Shown: positions 1 through 14,128, counted from the first letter of the stretch. The stretch is DNA of 64,000 nucleotides from Diphasiastrum complanatum (GCA_029204225.1 CM055107.1:8551472-8615471), one strand, 5' to 3'. Notes: a model not told the origin generated them from the letters alone. Program-made: numbers and translations.

Positions 1-36
1 ATTGGCTTCCAACATGACTCCAATTGAGGTAGCCAT
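1..36 (-). pseudogene. copia gag, first codons, cut by the window edge
   Basis: The reverse strand opens with ATG at 34-36 and reads MATSIGVMLEAN before leaving the window. The same kind of start (MATSSGFMLESN) occurs on the minus strand at 3191, and a related one lies at 33138 in the complete copia element. Together with the LTR and primer site at 626-1285 it marks the 5' end of a minus-strand Ty1/copia element. Only 12 codons are visible, so integrity cannot be judged. Confidence 0.6.
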
Positions 37-637
37 GTAGCAATGACTTGATCTTCTCTTTAAACCTGCTTCAATGCACAAAGCACTCCTTTGAACAACA
101 ACAAATGCTTTCAAAAGAAATCACCAAGATCTGAAACTATCTCACAAATTCTCTTCTAGCACTTATCCAAGCAAATCAACACATAGAATCATGGAATCTT
201 GATCAACCTATGATCTATCCTCAATCTAATGACTTTTGCCACTTACTAAGATTGAAACACACTCAAATGAAGTCCAGCAACCTCACTATCTAGAGATCCA
301 ATCAAAATTAGGGTTTTGACAAAATCACAAAAAATTGACTATTCCAAATCTACATGCAAATGCTGAAAAATTGATATGCAAGGCTATAAGCCACCACTTA
401 GGTTGAACCAATGATCCAAAAATCGGCCAAATCCAGTATGTGAATTCAAAAATCGGAATTGAACAAGTATATTGACCTATTCAGTGTTTTGATCTACAAA
501 AGATCCAATCTACAAAAGCAAAAAATCCAATTTTGGTGTAGAATCCTCTCTAGCATGCTCTAGACTTGATAACTTCACCAAATCATTGATAGATCTGATT
601 TTCTCCTTCATAACCTGAAACATAAGCTCTGATACCA
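37..637 (-). other. copia 5' leader with tRNA-Met primer-binding site
   Basis: Untranslated leader between the minus-strand LTR and the gag start. Positions 626-637, read on the reverse strand, give TGGTATCAGAGC, the usual plant LTR-element primer site complementary to the 3' end of initiator tRNA-Met. The leader holds no convincing ORF. A similar leader recurs at 3192-3781. Confidence 0.7.
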
Positions 638-639
638 TG

Positions 640-1285
640 TGAAAGATTTCAGATCCTTAAGATCCAATCTACTTGAATGATCTTTGGTTAGAAAGAGAAA
701 TACACTACCAATCTCACCAATGTAGAAAAATCAGCATCTACACACAATTTGAGATGCAAACACTAATAGAACTTGATCAAACCTAAACGAAATGATTATG
801 TACTATTGTTTTCTGTACAAAACCAGCAAGCTACTGTATTTCACACGTGTGGATCCAAAAATAGCTAATATAGATCATTCTACACATAGAATTGCAAGCA
901 ATCACCAAGATAGTGCACCAATGGATAGTAGAACCCAAGAGAATCATGTATAAGCATGAAATGAAATAGAGAAGAGAGAAGATGACTCTCTCCACGAGTT
1001 AGATCCTTTTATAGCAGGTCCAAACCCTATTTGGCCACTTGGCTTTCCCACCAAAATGCTAATCCTACTAATTTTGGGTCTAGATTCAATGTACCCAACT
1101 TATTCAAATTGAATCTACTCAAACTCGCATTCTATATTTCTCACACTTTCAAAAAGTGTTTAATCAAATGAAATTTAGACTAATGAACTTTGAAAAGTCA
1201 ACCTCTAAGTCTAAAACAAGTTTTGGCCTCAATATGCCAAATATGAAAATATTGCAAAATGTGATGAAACTAGTTGAATCTTTCA
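640..1285 (-). mobile_element. copia LTR (5' LTR of a minus-strand element)
   Basis: A 646 bp segment bounded by TGAAAGATT and AATCTTTCA, a 9 bp terminal inverted repeat with the canonical TG...CA ends, directly followed on the reverse strand by a primer-binding site. It contains the palindrome CACACGTGTG near 846 and an AT-rich promoter-like stretch. Its order of motifs matches the LTR pieces at 3782-4413. The right end abuts an unrelated plus-strand copia remnant with no visible target duplication. Confidence 0.8.
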
Positions 1286-1289
1286 CGTG

Positions 1290-1836
1290 TCTCTTCTACT
1301 AGATTTTTTGGCATTCTCTATCAAGGATCTAACTTGTACTTGAGGGCATTTCGGATTCAGATTTTGCAGGAGACAAGATGGATAGAGGATCCATAAGTGC
1401 ATTTGTCACTTTTCTTTGTGGAGGAGTGATATATTGGCTTTCCAAAAAGCAAGATACAATTTCTCTTTCCTCTTGTGAAGCCGAGTACAAGGCATTGACT
1501 TCAACAACCAGAGAACTCCTATGGCTAAGAAGACTTTTGGTGGAGCTTCAAGTAGGCCAAGGAGATCCCTTGCATCTATTGTGACAATCAAGCTTCTCAA
1601 AAAATTGCTACTAATCTGATCTTCCATGCTAGAACAAAGCATATTGAGATAGCTCATTACTTTGTGAGGGAGAAGGTGCAATCCAAGGAGGTTCAACTTC
1701 ATCATGTGTCATCATCTGAGTGCATATCTGATATCTTACCAAAACTTTGGCTAAAGATTCATTTTTCAAGTTAAGAGATGCTCTTGGAGTTGTAGATAGA
1801 TGTACATTAGACTTGCCAAGTTAGAAGTGAGGAGGA
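1290..1836 (+). pseudogene. copia RNase H, 3' end of pol, frameshifted
   Basis: C-terminal RNase H part of a Ty1/copia polyprotein. The frame reads DSDFAGDKMDRGSIS, then WLSKKQ and SLSSCEAEYKAL, followed after a frameshift near 1580 by CDNQ, HARTKHIEIAHYFVREKV and HHVSSSECISDI. These match in order the complete element at 36970-37400. A purine tract (gaggaggag) at 1829-1837 is the polypurine primer just before the 3' LTR at 1838. Upstream pol is missing, cut by the LTR ending at 1285. Confidence 0.8.
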
Positions 1837-1837
1837 G

Positions 1838-2690
1838 TGTTAAAAATATCACTTCCAACTTGATGTACTGTGTAGATCTTAAGATAATTGATCTTGATAG
1901 GATTTCATGTGTGTGGAGTCTGTTTCCACGTGTGAAAGAATGTACATAAGTCACTTTAAAGTTCGATTGATTTTAGCTATATCTACACTAGTGTGAAATT
2001 GACCTTTGAGTAGAATCTTGAAATTGGTCAAATTGGTCAAACTTTATGTAAATAGATTGGACTTCCATGTGAATGAGTTATTACTCACACATGTCAAGAT
2101 TCCATTCACACGTGTGGATAAGCTTCTAGACAATAAGATGGGAAGATTCCATTAAATCCTATTTTATAGGAAATATTTCTATAAATGTGGAAGATTACCT
2201 TTTTGTTTTCTAGCCAAAGAGAATAGTCAACTTTGGGAAATGAGCAGATATGGCTCTCATTGGTGGATCTGGATGACTAGGCACTCTTCACACATGTGAA
2301 GGCTTGCTGGATAGTACATAGCTCGTGGATGTACTTGATCTATAAAGGGATCAACCAAATCTATGAGAAGGTGATGTGACATTGGCAATTTCTAGTCTTG
2401 CTTGTATTTTCCACATTTGTCTTGTGTTTTTGTGATTGAAATGCATTTCTAAGCTTGAGTACTTTACTCTCTGTAAACAGGCCATATAGGTACTATCCTC
2501 CACATGTGTGAGGCCACTCATCCAAGTTTTTAGTCATTTGATCCATTGCTCTTGCTTAAATCATAGTGTAAAGCATCTAGATCAAGAGCTAACACCCAGA
2601 ACTTGATAGATCTTTGGATTAAGCAATCAATAACTCTTAATGATTGATAAGTACAATCATAATTGTCCTTTTTCTCTGAAAACACATCCA
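1838..2690 (+). mobile_element. copia 3' LTR and attached repeat, second copy at 55577-56270
   Basis: Begins TGTTAAAAATATC right after the polypurine tract of the RNase H remnant. From about 1998 it matches 55577-56270 almost continuously (for example the shared stretches around 2010 and 55590, 2110 and 55690, 2560 and 56140). It includes several CACACGTGTG-like palindromes. The LTR 3' end is not clear: homology between the two copies runs on past any TAACA-plus-primer-site junction into the neighbouring gag-like segment, so the repeated unit is larger than the LTR. Confidence 0.65.
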
Positions 2691-3191
2691 ACAAACCATT
2701 AATTAATATCTTGAACAAGCTCTCCTTCCTTAATGCTCTCATCAATGCAAGCTAACTCATCACTTAAAGTCTTCACTCTCAAAACAAAAATATCAGGACT
2801 CTCTTATTTCTTTTGTATGTTTTGAAAGATTTGGCATCTTAGAGTCAACACTCTAGAAGTAGACTTGGATTCATAAAGCTTCTTCAAAACTTCCCAAGCC
2901 TCTCAAGATGAATTGCACTTACCAATCTCCTTGAGTAGCTCATTGGTAATATTCATCTTGATCATGTGTAGAGCTTTTTTAGCTCTCTTGTCATACCTCA
3001 ATTGATCTTGTTGAACCAATGGTCTCTCCTCCAACCCTACAACAATATCCATCAACTCATGCATTTCAATAAGTGATTCATCCACCACTATTGCATCCAT
3101 GAACATCAATGCAACGTAGAGTTGATGATTAACGAGTTTGAAAAACTAGCCTATCATTGCTTTCCAACATGAATCCACTTGATGTAGCCAT
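2530..3191 (-). pseudogene. copia gag remnant
   Basis: Reverse-strand frames resembling the UBN2-type gag of plant copia elements. The start MATSSGFMLESN lies at 3191, followed in another frame by DAIVVDESLIEMHELMDIV, then RYDKRAKKALHMIKMNI and LLKEIGKC, as in the gag at 33138 (RRSRLALHCVKMNV, LLREVSTC). Further on, LFKILINGLLDVF aligns with the LVQI.LN.L segment of the gag at 18153. Several frameshifts and stops make it non-functional. Confidence 0.6.
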
Positions 3192-3781
3192 GTTGCAATG
3201 ACCTGATCTTTCTCTTTCAAACATGTTCCAATGCACAAGCACTCTTTTGAAATAAAACAATGTTTTCAGAAAGAAATCACAAAGATATGGAACTTCTCAA
3301 TTCTCTTTTTGCACTTATAACTAGCAAATCAACACATAGAATGTAGAAATCTTGATCAACTTATGATCTACCACAATCTAATGAATCTTGCCACTCTCTA
3401 AGATTGAAACACACTCCATTGAATTTTAGAAACAAAATAGAGATCCAATCAAAATTAGGGTTTTGACAAAATCACAAAAATTGAATATCTCACATTTTAC
3501 ATGCAATTGCAGCAAACTTGATATTGAATCTTGTAGCCTCCAATGGAGCCTTCCTAATGCATTATAAATCGGCCAATTCTAGTAAGCCAAGTGTGAAATC
3601 AAAAGTCCTCAAGTTCATAAACCTAAATTGAGTTTTGAACTACAAAAGATCAATTCTACATATGCAATTCTTGATTTTTGAGTAGAAACTATTCTAGCAT
3701 GCTCTAGAGATAGAAACTCCTCCAGATCCTTGATAGATGTGGTTGATCCTTTCATAACCTACAACACAAGCTCTAATATCA
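3192..3781 (-). other. copia leader with degenerate primer-binding site
   Basis: Leader of the minus-strand element whose gag starts at 3191. Positions 3770-3781 read on the reverse strand as TGATATTAGAGC, two changes from TGGTATCAGAGC. The leader parallels the one at 37-637. No ORF of interest. Confidence 0.6.
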
Positions 3782-4413
<632 letters not shown>

Positions 4414-4613
4414 TTCACACCTTCCACCCAATCACCCTATGCGTGAGGGGCTTGTTGGTCCACAGTCCCACACCATGAATGTACAACACATAATATTTGG
4501 GCCAATATTCAATGTCATTTATTTTTTTAATACTGCCCGACTTTAAATATATTCTAGCAATAATTTTCTCAATTAAATATGTGTGCTTGTTTCTTAATGT
4601 TGTAAGCAAGTGA

Positions 4614-4811
4614 TTGGCTTTAAGTTTGGAGATCCAATCAAGGTCTAGGGAGACCCCTCCTGGCATGAAAAGGTTATCAATATTTCATGAACTTCCATAT
4701 TGGAGAGAATTGTTGATCAACCATCTTTTGGACCCGATGCACATATTCAAGAATGTGGGGAGCACAATTTGGGAGCCCTTAACCAGTGACAAAGATAAAA
4801 AAGACGCATAA
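4614..4811 (+). pseudogene. CACTA (En/Spm) transposase TNP2-like fragment
   Basis: The frame reads KRLSIFHELPYWRELLINHL followed by LDPMHIFKNVGSTIWEPL. This is the hallmark region of plant CACTA transposases of the TNP2 type (ELPYW...HNLDVMHIEKN). The fragment ends in a stop at 4809. About 250 bases without a recognisable domain separate it from the next CACTA block at 5061, in the same orientation. Terminal repeats beginning CACTA were not found, so the element is a remnant. Confidence 0.75.
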
Positions 4812-5060
4812 AATGACTTAAAAGTGTTGGAATATTCTCCTTCTTACTAATTGACTAATCAGTTTTAATCTCCATCTATTGTTTATCCAGTTCTGCGGAT
4901 TTTCCCGTGCCTTTTTACAATCTGCAGTTTTTACAAGTGTAAGCTATGATGATCATCATTCACATTATTATTAAACCATTTGTACGTGCAATTTTGTACA
5001 TGTTTGTTGTATCCCTAACACATTTTGTTCTATTTCGTTCAGTAAAAAAAATACAATGCA

Positions 5061-5979
5061 TTGTGGATGCATGGACGACACTTTCGTACAGAGCGCATCA
5101 ACAAAAATAGAAACACGTACGATTGTGGAGTCATGGAAAATTTTGCCCAAGAGAGTCGAGCAAGCACGTCGGACACCAATTTACTCTCTTCTCAACTTGA
5201 TTATTGTGGGACAATCAATGACATCCTCGAAGTTGGATTTAGGCAATTCACCTTTTTCATAATTGATGTCAAATGGTTCAAAGTTATTTGCAATGGTCCC
5301 AATGCAATTGTCAAGAAAGATGACAGTGGTTATTTTGCCATTGACTCTACCAACGGATCAAAGCGATACATATGTTTTGCCATATGTGAGCAGGTACATT
5401 TCTTCTATGTCGTCAAGATTTCTATGCTCTTTTGTTATTAATCAATCGATTATACTGCAAAAAATGTATATTGTGTATATACCCAAGCAACTGTAACATA
5501 GCTATGGATACTAATTACGAGTCAACATTTATAGTAACATCAATCAATTATAGGTAGTCTTTCACCCCGATCGTTCAAATCCCAGATGGTGGTACGTGAT
5601 TCAAGTCGCTCCTCAAAGTAAAAGAATTTTTGAAGATAGAGATGTCGTGGAGGACATGGCACTACCAACTGATGCACCTCATGAACAAGATTGTGATGAT
5701 GGATTCGATGACACATTTTTGGAGGATGATCATGTGCAAGCTTCACAAGCTAACGATGATGTCGAGCATGATGCATCATCATCGGATGGATCGACAGCAC
5801 ACGACACACCTTCTCGATCTCACTCGTTGCCACCGTCGCCATTAGCTTTTGAAGATCAGCTTATTAATAATGAAGCTATAGGAGATATTTGGGTAGAATT
5901 AGAGATAGACTCATTTGAATTGGCAGATTTGTCGCATGATGATGCGACAAATGATAACGATGAACCACCAAATGAATAA
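5061..5979 (+). pseudogene. CACTA transposase C-terminal region (DUF4216-like), two exons
   Basis: Exon 1 (5061-5393) contains FAQESRASTSD, LDYCGTINDILEVGF and FIIDVKWFKV, the layout of the DUF4216 domain of CACTA transposases, where it reads YYG...I.EL and VLF.CDW. A GT-AG intron of 160 bases (5394-5553) keeps phase 0 and joins CEQ to VVFHPDRSNPRWWYVIQ, the typical QVFYV-DP..-W-VV region. Exon 2 (5554-5979) continues as an acidic Asp/Ser-rich tail and ends at TAA 5977. The spliced frame is open, but the 5' part of the transposase is missing, so I call it a remnant. Its left partner is the TNP2 block at 4614. Confidence 0.75.
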
Positions 5980-6637
5980 GTGAGATAGTACGATGTATTT
6001 CAACTCATTGTAGTATTAATCATATTTCTCATAGATGCGATTACACTTTATTAATTGACTAGTTGACATCAAACAAGAAGTTGACACATGTGTATACAAA
6101 TTTGGTCATCATTTTTTGTGATACATAAATTTCTTTATTCACTTGTGCATATGGCAACCAATGTTGATAGACTGGAATTCAATGTATTGATAGATAACAA
6201 ATTTCAAAAGTGATATCCATTTACACTCTATAACATACCATGGGTTAAATCGAGGGCCTTTTTTTCATCAGTCACGGTATTACCCTCGGTTAGTAGAGTG
6301 TCTTGGAATTCCTCTTGGCTATATGCCTCTCTATAACACTCGCTATAAATGTTTGGGAAACAAGTTAAAATTTGGTAGGCTTATATTGAGGCCAAAACCC
6401 GGACCCGAGGCTCGAGCTTTCCACTCCCCCCACGACTCATTTCAAAAACTATCTTTCATAAAAACATTCAAAAAAGCCTTGAAAATTGCCTGTCCTCTTG
6501 TAAAAAATATATATATATCAATATATATATATATATATAAACTTATGTACACTTTTGTATGCATGGGTGATGGACCCCATGCATCCTCCTCCCTCACCCA
6601 TGCATGCATGTTATTACACATATACCCACACATTTCA

Positions 6638-6640
<3 letters not shown>
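5980..6640. other. noncoding stretch after the CACTA remnant
   Basis: No ORF with recognisable content. It holds an (AT)n run at 6505-6538 and AT-rich unique-looking sequence. It may include the 3' part of the CACTA element, but I could not see its terminal or subterminal repeats. Confidence 0.5.

Positions 6641-6722
<82 letters not shown>
6641..6722 (+). repeat. (TC)41 microsatellite
   Basis: Uninterrupted TC dinucleotides for 82 bases, ending three bases before the stop codon of the minus-strand pseudogene at 6725. Confidence 0.97.
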
Positions 6723-6724
<2 letters not shown>

Positions 6725-6725
<1 letters not shown>

Positions 6726-7099
6726 CAGGCAAGTGTGAGATAATAGCAAGCATCAGCTATGAGCTTCTCCATTTCCACCACCTCTGCAAGAATTGTGTCA
6801 AGCTCTACTTTCACTGTTGCCGGTCCCAGGGCTTGCGAACCTTTTGCTCGAGCGATGCCCCAAGCGGCACTCCACATCCATTTGGCACTCCCCAAATGCA
6901 ACAAGGAATGCATGCACCGATTCTAGAGGTTGGCCACTACTACAGAATCGGCTCTTCTGGAAGCCAAATACTTCTATCGTTCATCCTCCAGTGTACTCAG
7001 CTGCTCCAGCATTGCCAAATGCTTCTGATCCTTGCTGCTCCTACCGCCATTGCCATCGCCATCATGAGGTTTCTCTTCTTTCATTCCTTCCTCTGCCAT
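6725..7099 (-). pseudogene. small unidentified protein, intronless, two in-frame TAG codons
   Basis: One reverse-strand frame runs from ATG 7099 to TGA 6725 (125 codons) and is broken only by two TAG codons. It begins MAEEGMKEEKPHDGDGNGG, continues HLAMLEQLSTLEDER-stop-KYLASRRADSVVVANL-stop-NR, then AKWMWSAAWGIARAKG, LGPATVKVELDTILAEV and VEMEKLIADAC. Acidic start, helical and probably coiled-coil middle and end. Both stops fall where Gln (CAG) would suit. I do not recognise the family. The lack of introns suggests a small single-exon gene or a retrocopy. Confidence 0.55.
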
Positions 7100-7289
7100 T
7101 TTACTGTTTGCAACGCTATTTAACTATACCTATTGAAGTGTTTATCCGAATAAAGTAGATTTGTGAGGCTCTTTGATGCACATGTCAATATTCAGGAGTC
7201 ATTGTGTTGGATGTTTTAGATTGCCACTTCGAATACTATATGCTCTGGAAATAAATGTAACTTAGTTTACCTTTTAGAAGTTGTTTTTG

Positions 7290-8065
7290 ACTTCTTTTAC
7301 TACAGGAACAGAGCAAAGAGTCCTCACCAAACATGGCCGAGACCTGGGATAACTTCAGATGGTAGGGGGGCAGGAGGGGAAGAGGTTGGCGTTGAAGGGA
7401 TAGGTGAGAGCATTGGCACATACACAAGTGATGAGATTGAGACAGAAACATGGCTGAGTAATGGGAATGGAGGCTCGGCTAGAGGAGCAGGGTCAGAGGA
7501 GTGGTAGTGGGATTTGCTTGAGGAATATGTGATCCCAAAGGAGATGGTCCAGGAGCGCCTCCTGGTGAGGCAGCGAACAACTCTAGAGAAAGAAGGACGT
7601 TATCAATGGCAAACACTGACACATGAGTTTGATCATAATGAGTGTTCATGATCTATGCCTTGCTTACACCCGTGTCAATGACAACAACTCCTTTGACGGA
7701 AGAAATGTTTTGCGTATATTTACCCCATTGCTTCCGGATGCTTTAGTTGGAAGAGCAGGATTTGAGACCGTCTGCAGAGATCCCAGTGGGAAGTAGCTTG
7801 ATAGAACATGGAGCTTCATCATGGTGGCTTTTTGGATGTCAGTGAGCTTTGCCATTGCGCCATTAGATAAGGTGTTGAAGGCATCATCAAAAGGAGCTAA
7901 AATACGGAAGCTAGGGCCAGTTTCCTTGCTTGCCAATGCAGTACCAACACCGCTATTCTTGAGAAAAGTCACAAGAGTATTGAACTTACCAGCCTTCTCA
8001 AGCACGCTGATCAGGTCCACTTGGCATGCTGCGTTGTTGCTAATACTAATAGGCATCAATATATG
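7290..8065 (-). pseudogene. fasciclin-like arabinogalactan protein (FLA) remnant
   Basis: The reverse strand encodes a FAS1 domain: VDLISVLEKAGKFNTLVTFL, TGPSFRILAPFDDAFNTL, then HVLSSYFPLGSL and TVSNPALPTKASG. After a frameshift near 7700 it continues GVVVIDTGVSKA-stop, then NTHYDQTHVSVFAIDNVLL, the conserved H2 (YDQTHVSVFAIDNVLL-type) motif, and a Pro/Ser-rich segment (GGAPGPSPLG). FLAs are secreted, GPI-anchored cell-wall/plasma-membrane proteins. Here the signal peptide is missing upstream of 8059, there are a frameshift and two stops (near 7650 and 7475), and the C-terminal GPI region is not readable in frame, so it is a pseudogene. Confidence 0.85.
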
Positions 8066-8925
8066 ATCAATCTAAAAAATGGATATGTTATAAAAATAAC
8101 TAGCACTTCTTTCACTTTGCCAGGCTGAGGAATGTTTTCTTGGAGTTTAAGTTTGTTCATGTGGATGTAACTCAGCTAAAGCCCTACATGTTGATTTGCG
8201 GCAGGATGAGGTAGTTGCAGTGAACTGTTAGCTCAAATGGCATTACATCTCGGAGGAATCAATAAGTCTATCAAGACAACGTGACGAGTTTTTGAGGATG
8301 ATCCGCAACCTCAACCCCAAAGATCAATTAAGAATTTTCATGTATTTTGTTGTTTGTTTACATTCTGTTGTCTTTGTTGCAGTGGGTTGTCATTATTGCA
8401 TCTGTGTTGAGCCTACTAATGCATGCACTCTTCCAAACTAGTGGCAGAGATAATCAAGGCATCTCTCTATGAAGAAGAAGTAGAAGAAGATGAAACAAGG
8501 GATATGAAGATGAAGAAGAAGAAGATTATGAAGCTCTTTATGATGAGCTCTCCTACTGAATTGGGAATATGAATATTAAAGAAGAGAAAGGTGAGCTAAG
8601 AGGGCTTCCACCTTTCTTAGGAAAGCATATCCGATTCAATTACAACTGAGATGGAGGGGGAGGTAGTCATTTCTTCCAATTCAGTAGGAGAGTTGAGATC
8701 TCCAGGAATGGTGAAGCTTAACGGATTATCCACACCAAGAGGAAAGCATCTAAGATTCAAGGAGAATGCCACTCCTTCAAAGAATCAATTGAGATGATCT
8801 TGTTGGATTTATCTCCTCTACTCTCCTAAATCCCATTTTAACCTGCCTCCATTCATGCTGCATTTTACTCACGTTGTCACGCAATCTGCATATTTACATG
8901 TAAATTCTCACAGACGAAGAAAAGG
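8066..8925. other. intergenic region with short possible gene fragments
   Basis: No long ORF. On the plus strand 8236-8333 is open and reads HYISEESISLSRQRDEFLRM then IRNLNPKDQLRIFM, and near 8373-8410 a TTGTTGCAG is followed by WVVIIASVLSLLM, a hydrophobic stretch that would fit a following exon. Around 8590-8790 two similar short peptides occur: GELRGLPPFLGKHIRF and GELRSPGMVKLNG...PRGKHLRFKEN. They look like exon debris of one host gene that I cannot name. A GAA-rich tract lies at 8470-8530. Confidence 0.3.
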
Positions 8926-10201
<1,276 letters not shown>

Positions 10202-10296
10202 TACTCTACTCTTCTAAGGTAAATAATTTTTTATGCGAGTTCCATAGAAACAAATTGTAAGAATCCAAGAAAGCCTTAGTGTGATTTTAACATCAT

Positions 10297-11830
<1,534 letters not shown>

Positions 11831-11839
11831 AGAACTCAA

Positions 11840-12710
11840 TTTTTGCAGACTCAAATTTTTGCAGACTCGAATATTGGACATTCGAAATTTTTGAGACTCA
11901 ATTTTTGGAGACACGAATTTTTGGAGACTCCAAATTTTCGAGACTCAATTTTTGGAGAGACAAACTTTTTGGGACACGAATTTTTCTAGACACAAAATTT
12001 TGAAGAACTCGAATTTTTCTAAACTTGAATTTTGGAGACACAAATTTTTGGAAACTCCAAATTTTCGAGACTCAATTTTTGGAGACACGAATTTTCTAAG
12101 ACACGATTTTTTTTAAACTCAAATTTTTGAGACACGAATATTTGGAGACTCAAAATTTTCGAGACTGAATTTTTGGAAACACGAAGTTTTTGGAGACGCG
12201 AATTTTTGGAGACTCAAAATTTTCAAGACTTAATTTTTGCAAACTCGAATTTTTGAAAAGACGAATTTTGAAAGACTTGAATTTTTGAGATTCGAATTTT
12301 TTGAGACTCGAATTTTTTGAGACCGACTCAATTTTTGGCAAGGACTAGAATTTTTCCAATGACTCGAATTTTTCAATACTCAAATTTTTCAAATTACTCA
12401 AATTTTTGCAATGGATCGATATTTTTGAACATCTCAAATTTTCTCGACGACTCGAATGTTTTCCAAATACTCAAATTTTTCCAAAGGATCGAATTGTCAT
12501 TTTGAATTTTTTTCAAATGATCAAAAGACCCTTTGTACTGTCAAGTCAAAGTTTTCAAAAGTCTCAAAGTTTTTTGAAGACTCAAATGTTTCGAAAGACT
12601 CAATTTTTTGAAAGACTCGATTTTTTAATGAGACTCGAATTTTTCGAGGACTCGAATTTTTTTTAGGCTCAAATTTTTGCAAGGACTCGAATTTTTTCAA
12701 AGACTCGAGA
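11840..12710 (+). repeat. AATTTTT/GACTCGA minisatellite
   Basis: About 870 bases built from a degenerate 16-20 bp unit, roughly GACTCGAATTTTTGGA, repeated several dozen times with variants GACACGAA, GACTCAAA and GGAGACTCC. A three-unit higher-order pattern (GACACGAATTTTTGG, GAGACTCCAAATTTTCG, AGACTCAATTTTTGG) recurs near 11911, 12037, 12131 and 12195. ORFs here are frame readings of the repeat and not genes. It ends at the truncated RT of the copia element. Confidence 0.9.
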
Positions 12711-12752
12711 TTGGCCATCATCCAAATCATCGGTCGTCACCTAGATCGGTTG

Positions 12753-12966
12753 TTAGAAGTCTGGTCGCATGCAGATCATTACGTACATGAGTGAACTAAT
12801 GGATTGAAATGGGTAGCATTTCATCTCCTCCTTTTCTGCCTCAGTTTGAGAAGACTGTTTCTTTGATAGCTTTAGTCCAAGGTTGAGTGAAAAGAGACTG
12901 GGTTTGTAGTTGGCCATTGCATACTTTTCCAGCATGTTTTTGAGATATCATTGCTGACTGATAAAG
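12753..12966 (-). pseudogene. copia reverse transcriptase, C-terminal piece
   Basis: The reverse strand reads IFISQQ-stop-YLKNMLEKYAMANYKP, then GLKLSKKQ and GSLMYVMICTRPD-like SSLMYVMICMRPD. This is the region after the YVDD box of a Ty1/copia RT. It follows the integrase directly, so the whole RT core is deleted between about 12966 and 13000. The piece stops at 12753 next to the minisatellite, and RNase H and the 3' LTR are gone. Confidence 0.8.
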
Positions 12967-12997
12967 ATCAGTCTGCTTTGGTGATGGATCGATTTTG

Positions 12998-13620
12998 TAA
13001 GTAGGCAGCTATAGTAACAACTTTCGTCCAAAATTTCTTTGGAAGAGAGACATGGGCCATCATGCTCTTAGCACTTTTGATGAGTGTCCAGTTCTTTCGC
13101 TCAGCTACACCATTGGACTAAGGTGAGTAGCTGGTTGTATATTGTTGATGTATTGCGTTGGCCTTGCAGAACTCCTTGAATTCTGTGGAGATGTACTCTC
13201 TCCCTCCATCTGTGCGTAGAGCCTTGAACTTCCTCTGGGTCTGGTTTTCTGTAGACGCCTTGAACTGCTTGAAGAACTTGAATGCTTCAGATTTGTTCTT
13301 CATATAGTAGGTTGCAGTCCTTCGAGAGAAGTCGTTGATAAAGGTTAGGAAATAGAGATCTCCCCTTGTGGAAGCAGTCTGCATCGGGCCAAAAATGTCA
13401 TTGTGTACAAGGTCAAGCAAGCCCTTGTATGAGTTGAGTCTGAACTGAAGGGACTTCTAGCATGCTTGCTAATAATACAACTTTCGCGTGGAGAAGTTGG
13501 CTTGCTGACTAAAGACATGTCTTGTACTAGACTCTGAGCTGACATTTGCTGAATACTTTTGTAGTTAAGATGGCCAAGTCTGAAATGCCACAACATATCA
13601 GTTGATTCAGAAGTGGCTGT
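12998..13620 (-). pseudogene. copia GAG-pre-integrase and integrase
   Basis: On the reverse strand LWHFRLGHLNYKSI at about 13594 is the GAG-pre-integrase (HHCC) motif. It is followed by LDLVHNDIFGPM, FLTFINDFSRRTATY (D), ALRTDGGREYISTEF (D) and YSP-stop-SNGVAERKNWTL (E). The DD(35)E residues are present, but one in-frame TAG and a frameshift between 13345 and 13430 break the frame. Ends at ..FWTKVVTIAAYLQNRSI near 13000, where the deletion to the RT starts. Confidence 0.85.
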
Positions 13621-13691
13621 GTGAAGAGCTTGACTGTTAGAAGAACAGCAATGGCTAAGTTTGTAAAGATAGTCGCTTCTTCTTCCGTAGG

Positions 13692-14050
13692 CTAGAACCT
13701 TCCGGAATTTGTCAAGAATTGTGTAGCCATTGTATCGAATTCGACCCTCCGACCTGAATCGGTGATTCTGCTAACTGAGAGCAAATTCTTGGTCAGATTT
13801 GGAACGTGGAGAACGTTGGACAACAACTTGACCTCACCTCTCTTGAATTCAACTTTGATTGTTCCTTCACCTTCAATTGAATGTGATGAGTTGCCTCCAA
13901 GTTGCACAACTCAAGAGTGGGTGAATGACTTGTAGTCTTTGAACTAGTCGCGATGGTGAGTCATGTGTTGACTTGCTCCGAAGTCTAGATACCAAGAATT
14001 GATATCTTGTTGTTCTCCGACTTGGTCATGAAAGCTGCTTCATCTTTCTT
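13692..14050 (-). pseudogene. copia aspartic protease region
   Basis: Reverse-strand frame with IEGEGTIKVEFKRGEVKLLS, NVLHVPNLTKNLLSVSRI and DSGRRVEFD, the conserved region downstream of the DSGAS active site in copia proteases. The active-site segment upstream (about 13930-14030) reads with frame breaks. Part of the same element as the gag at 14455 and the integrase at 12998. Confidence 0.75.
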
Positions 14051-14128
14051 TTCTTCTTGTTGCTAATTTGAAAGGCTTGTTGTAGCACTATGTTGTATGC
14101 TTCTTCTTTTTGTTGTTGTACTTCAAAG

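Noticed and set aside
6442-6753. ORFs rich in Arg-Glu or Ser-Leu dipeptides over microsatellites (also at 3936-4154, 10214-10537, 45160-45405)
   Set aside because: They are translations of (CT)n/(GA)n tracts and have no other coding evidence.
12150-12730. ORFs on both strands with repeating KIRVSKN/FES-type peptides
   Set aside because: Frame readings of the minisatellite; the periodicity is that of the DNA unit.
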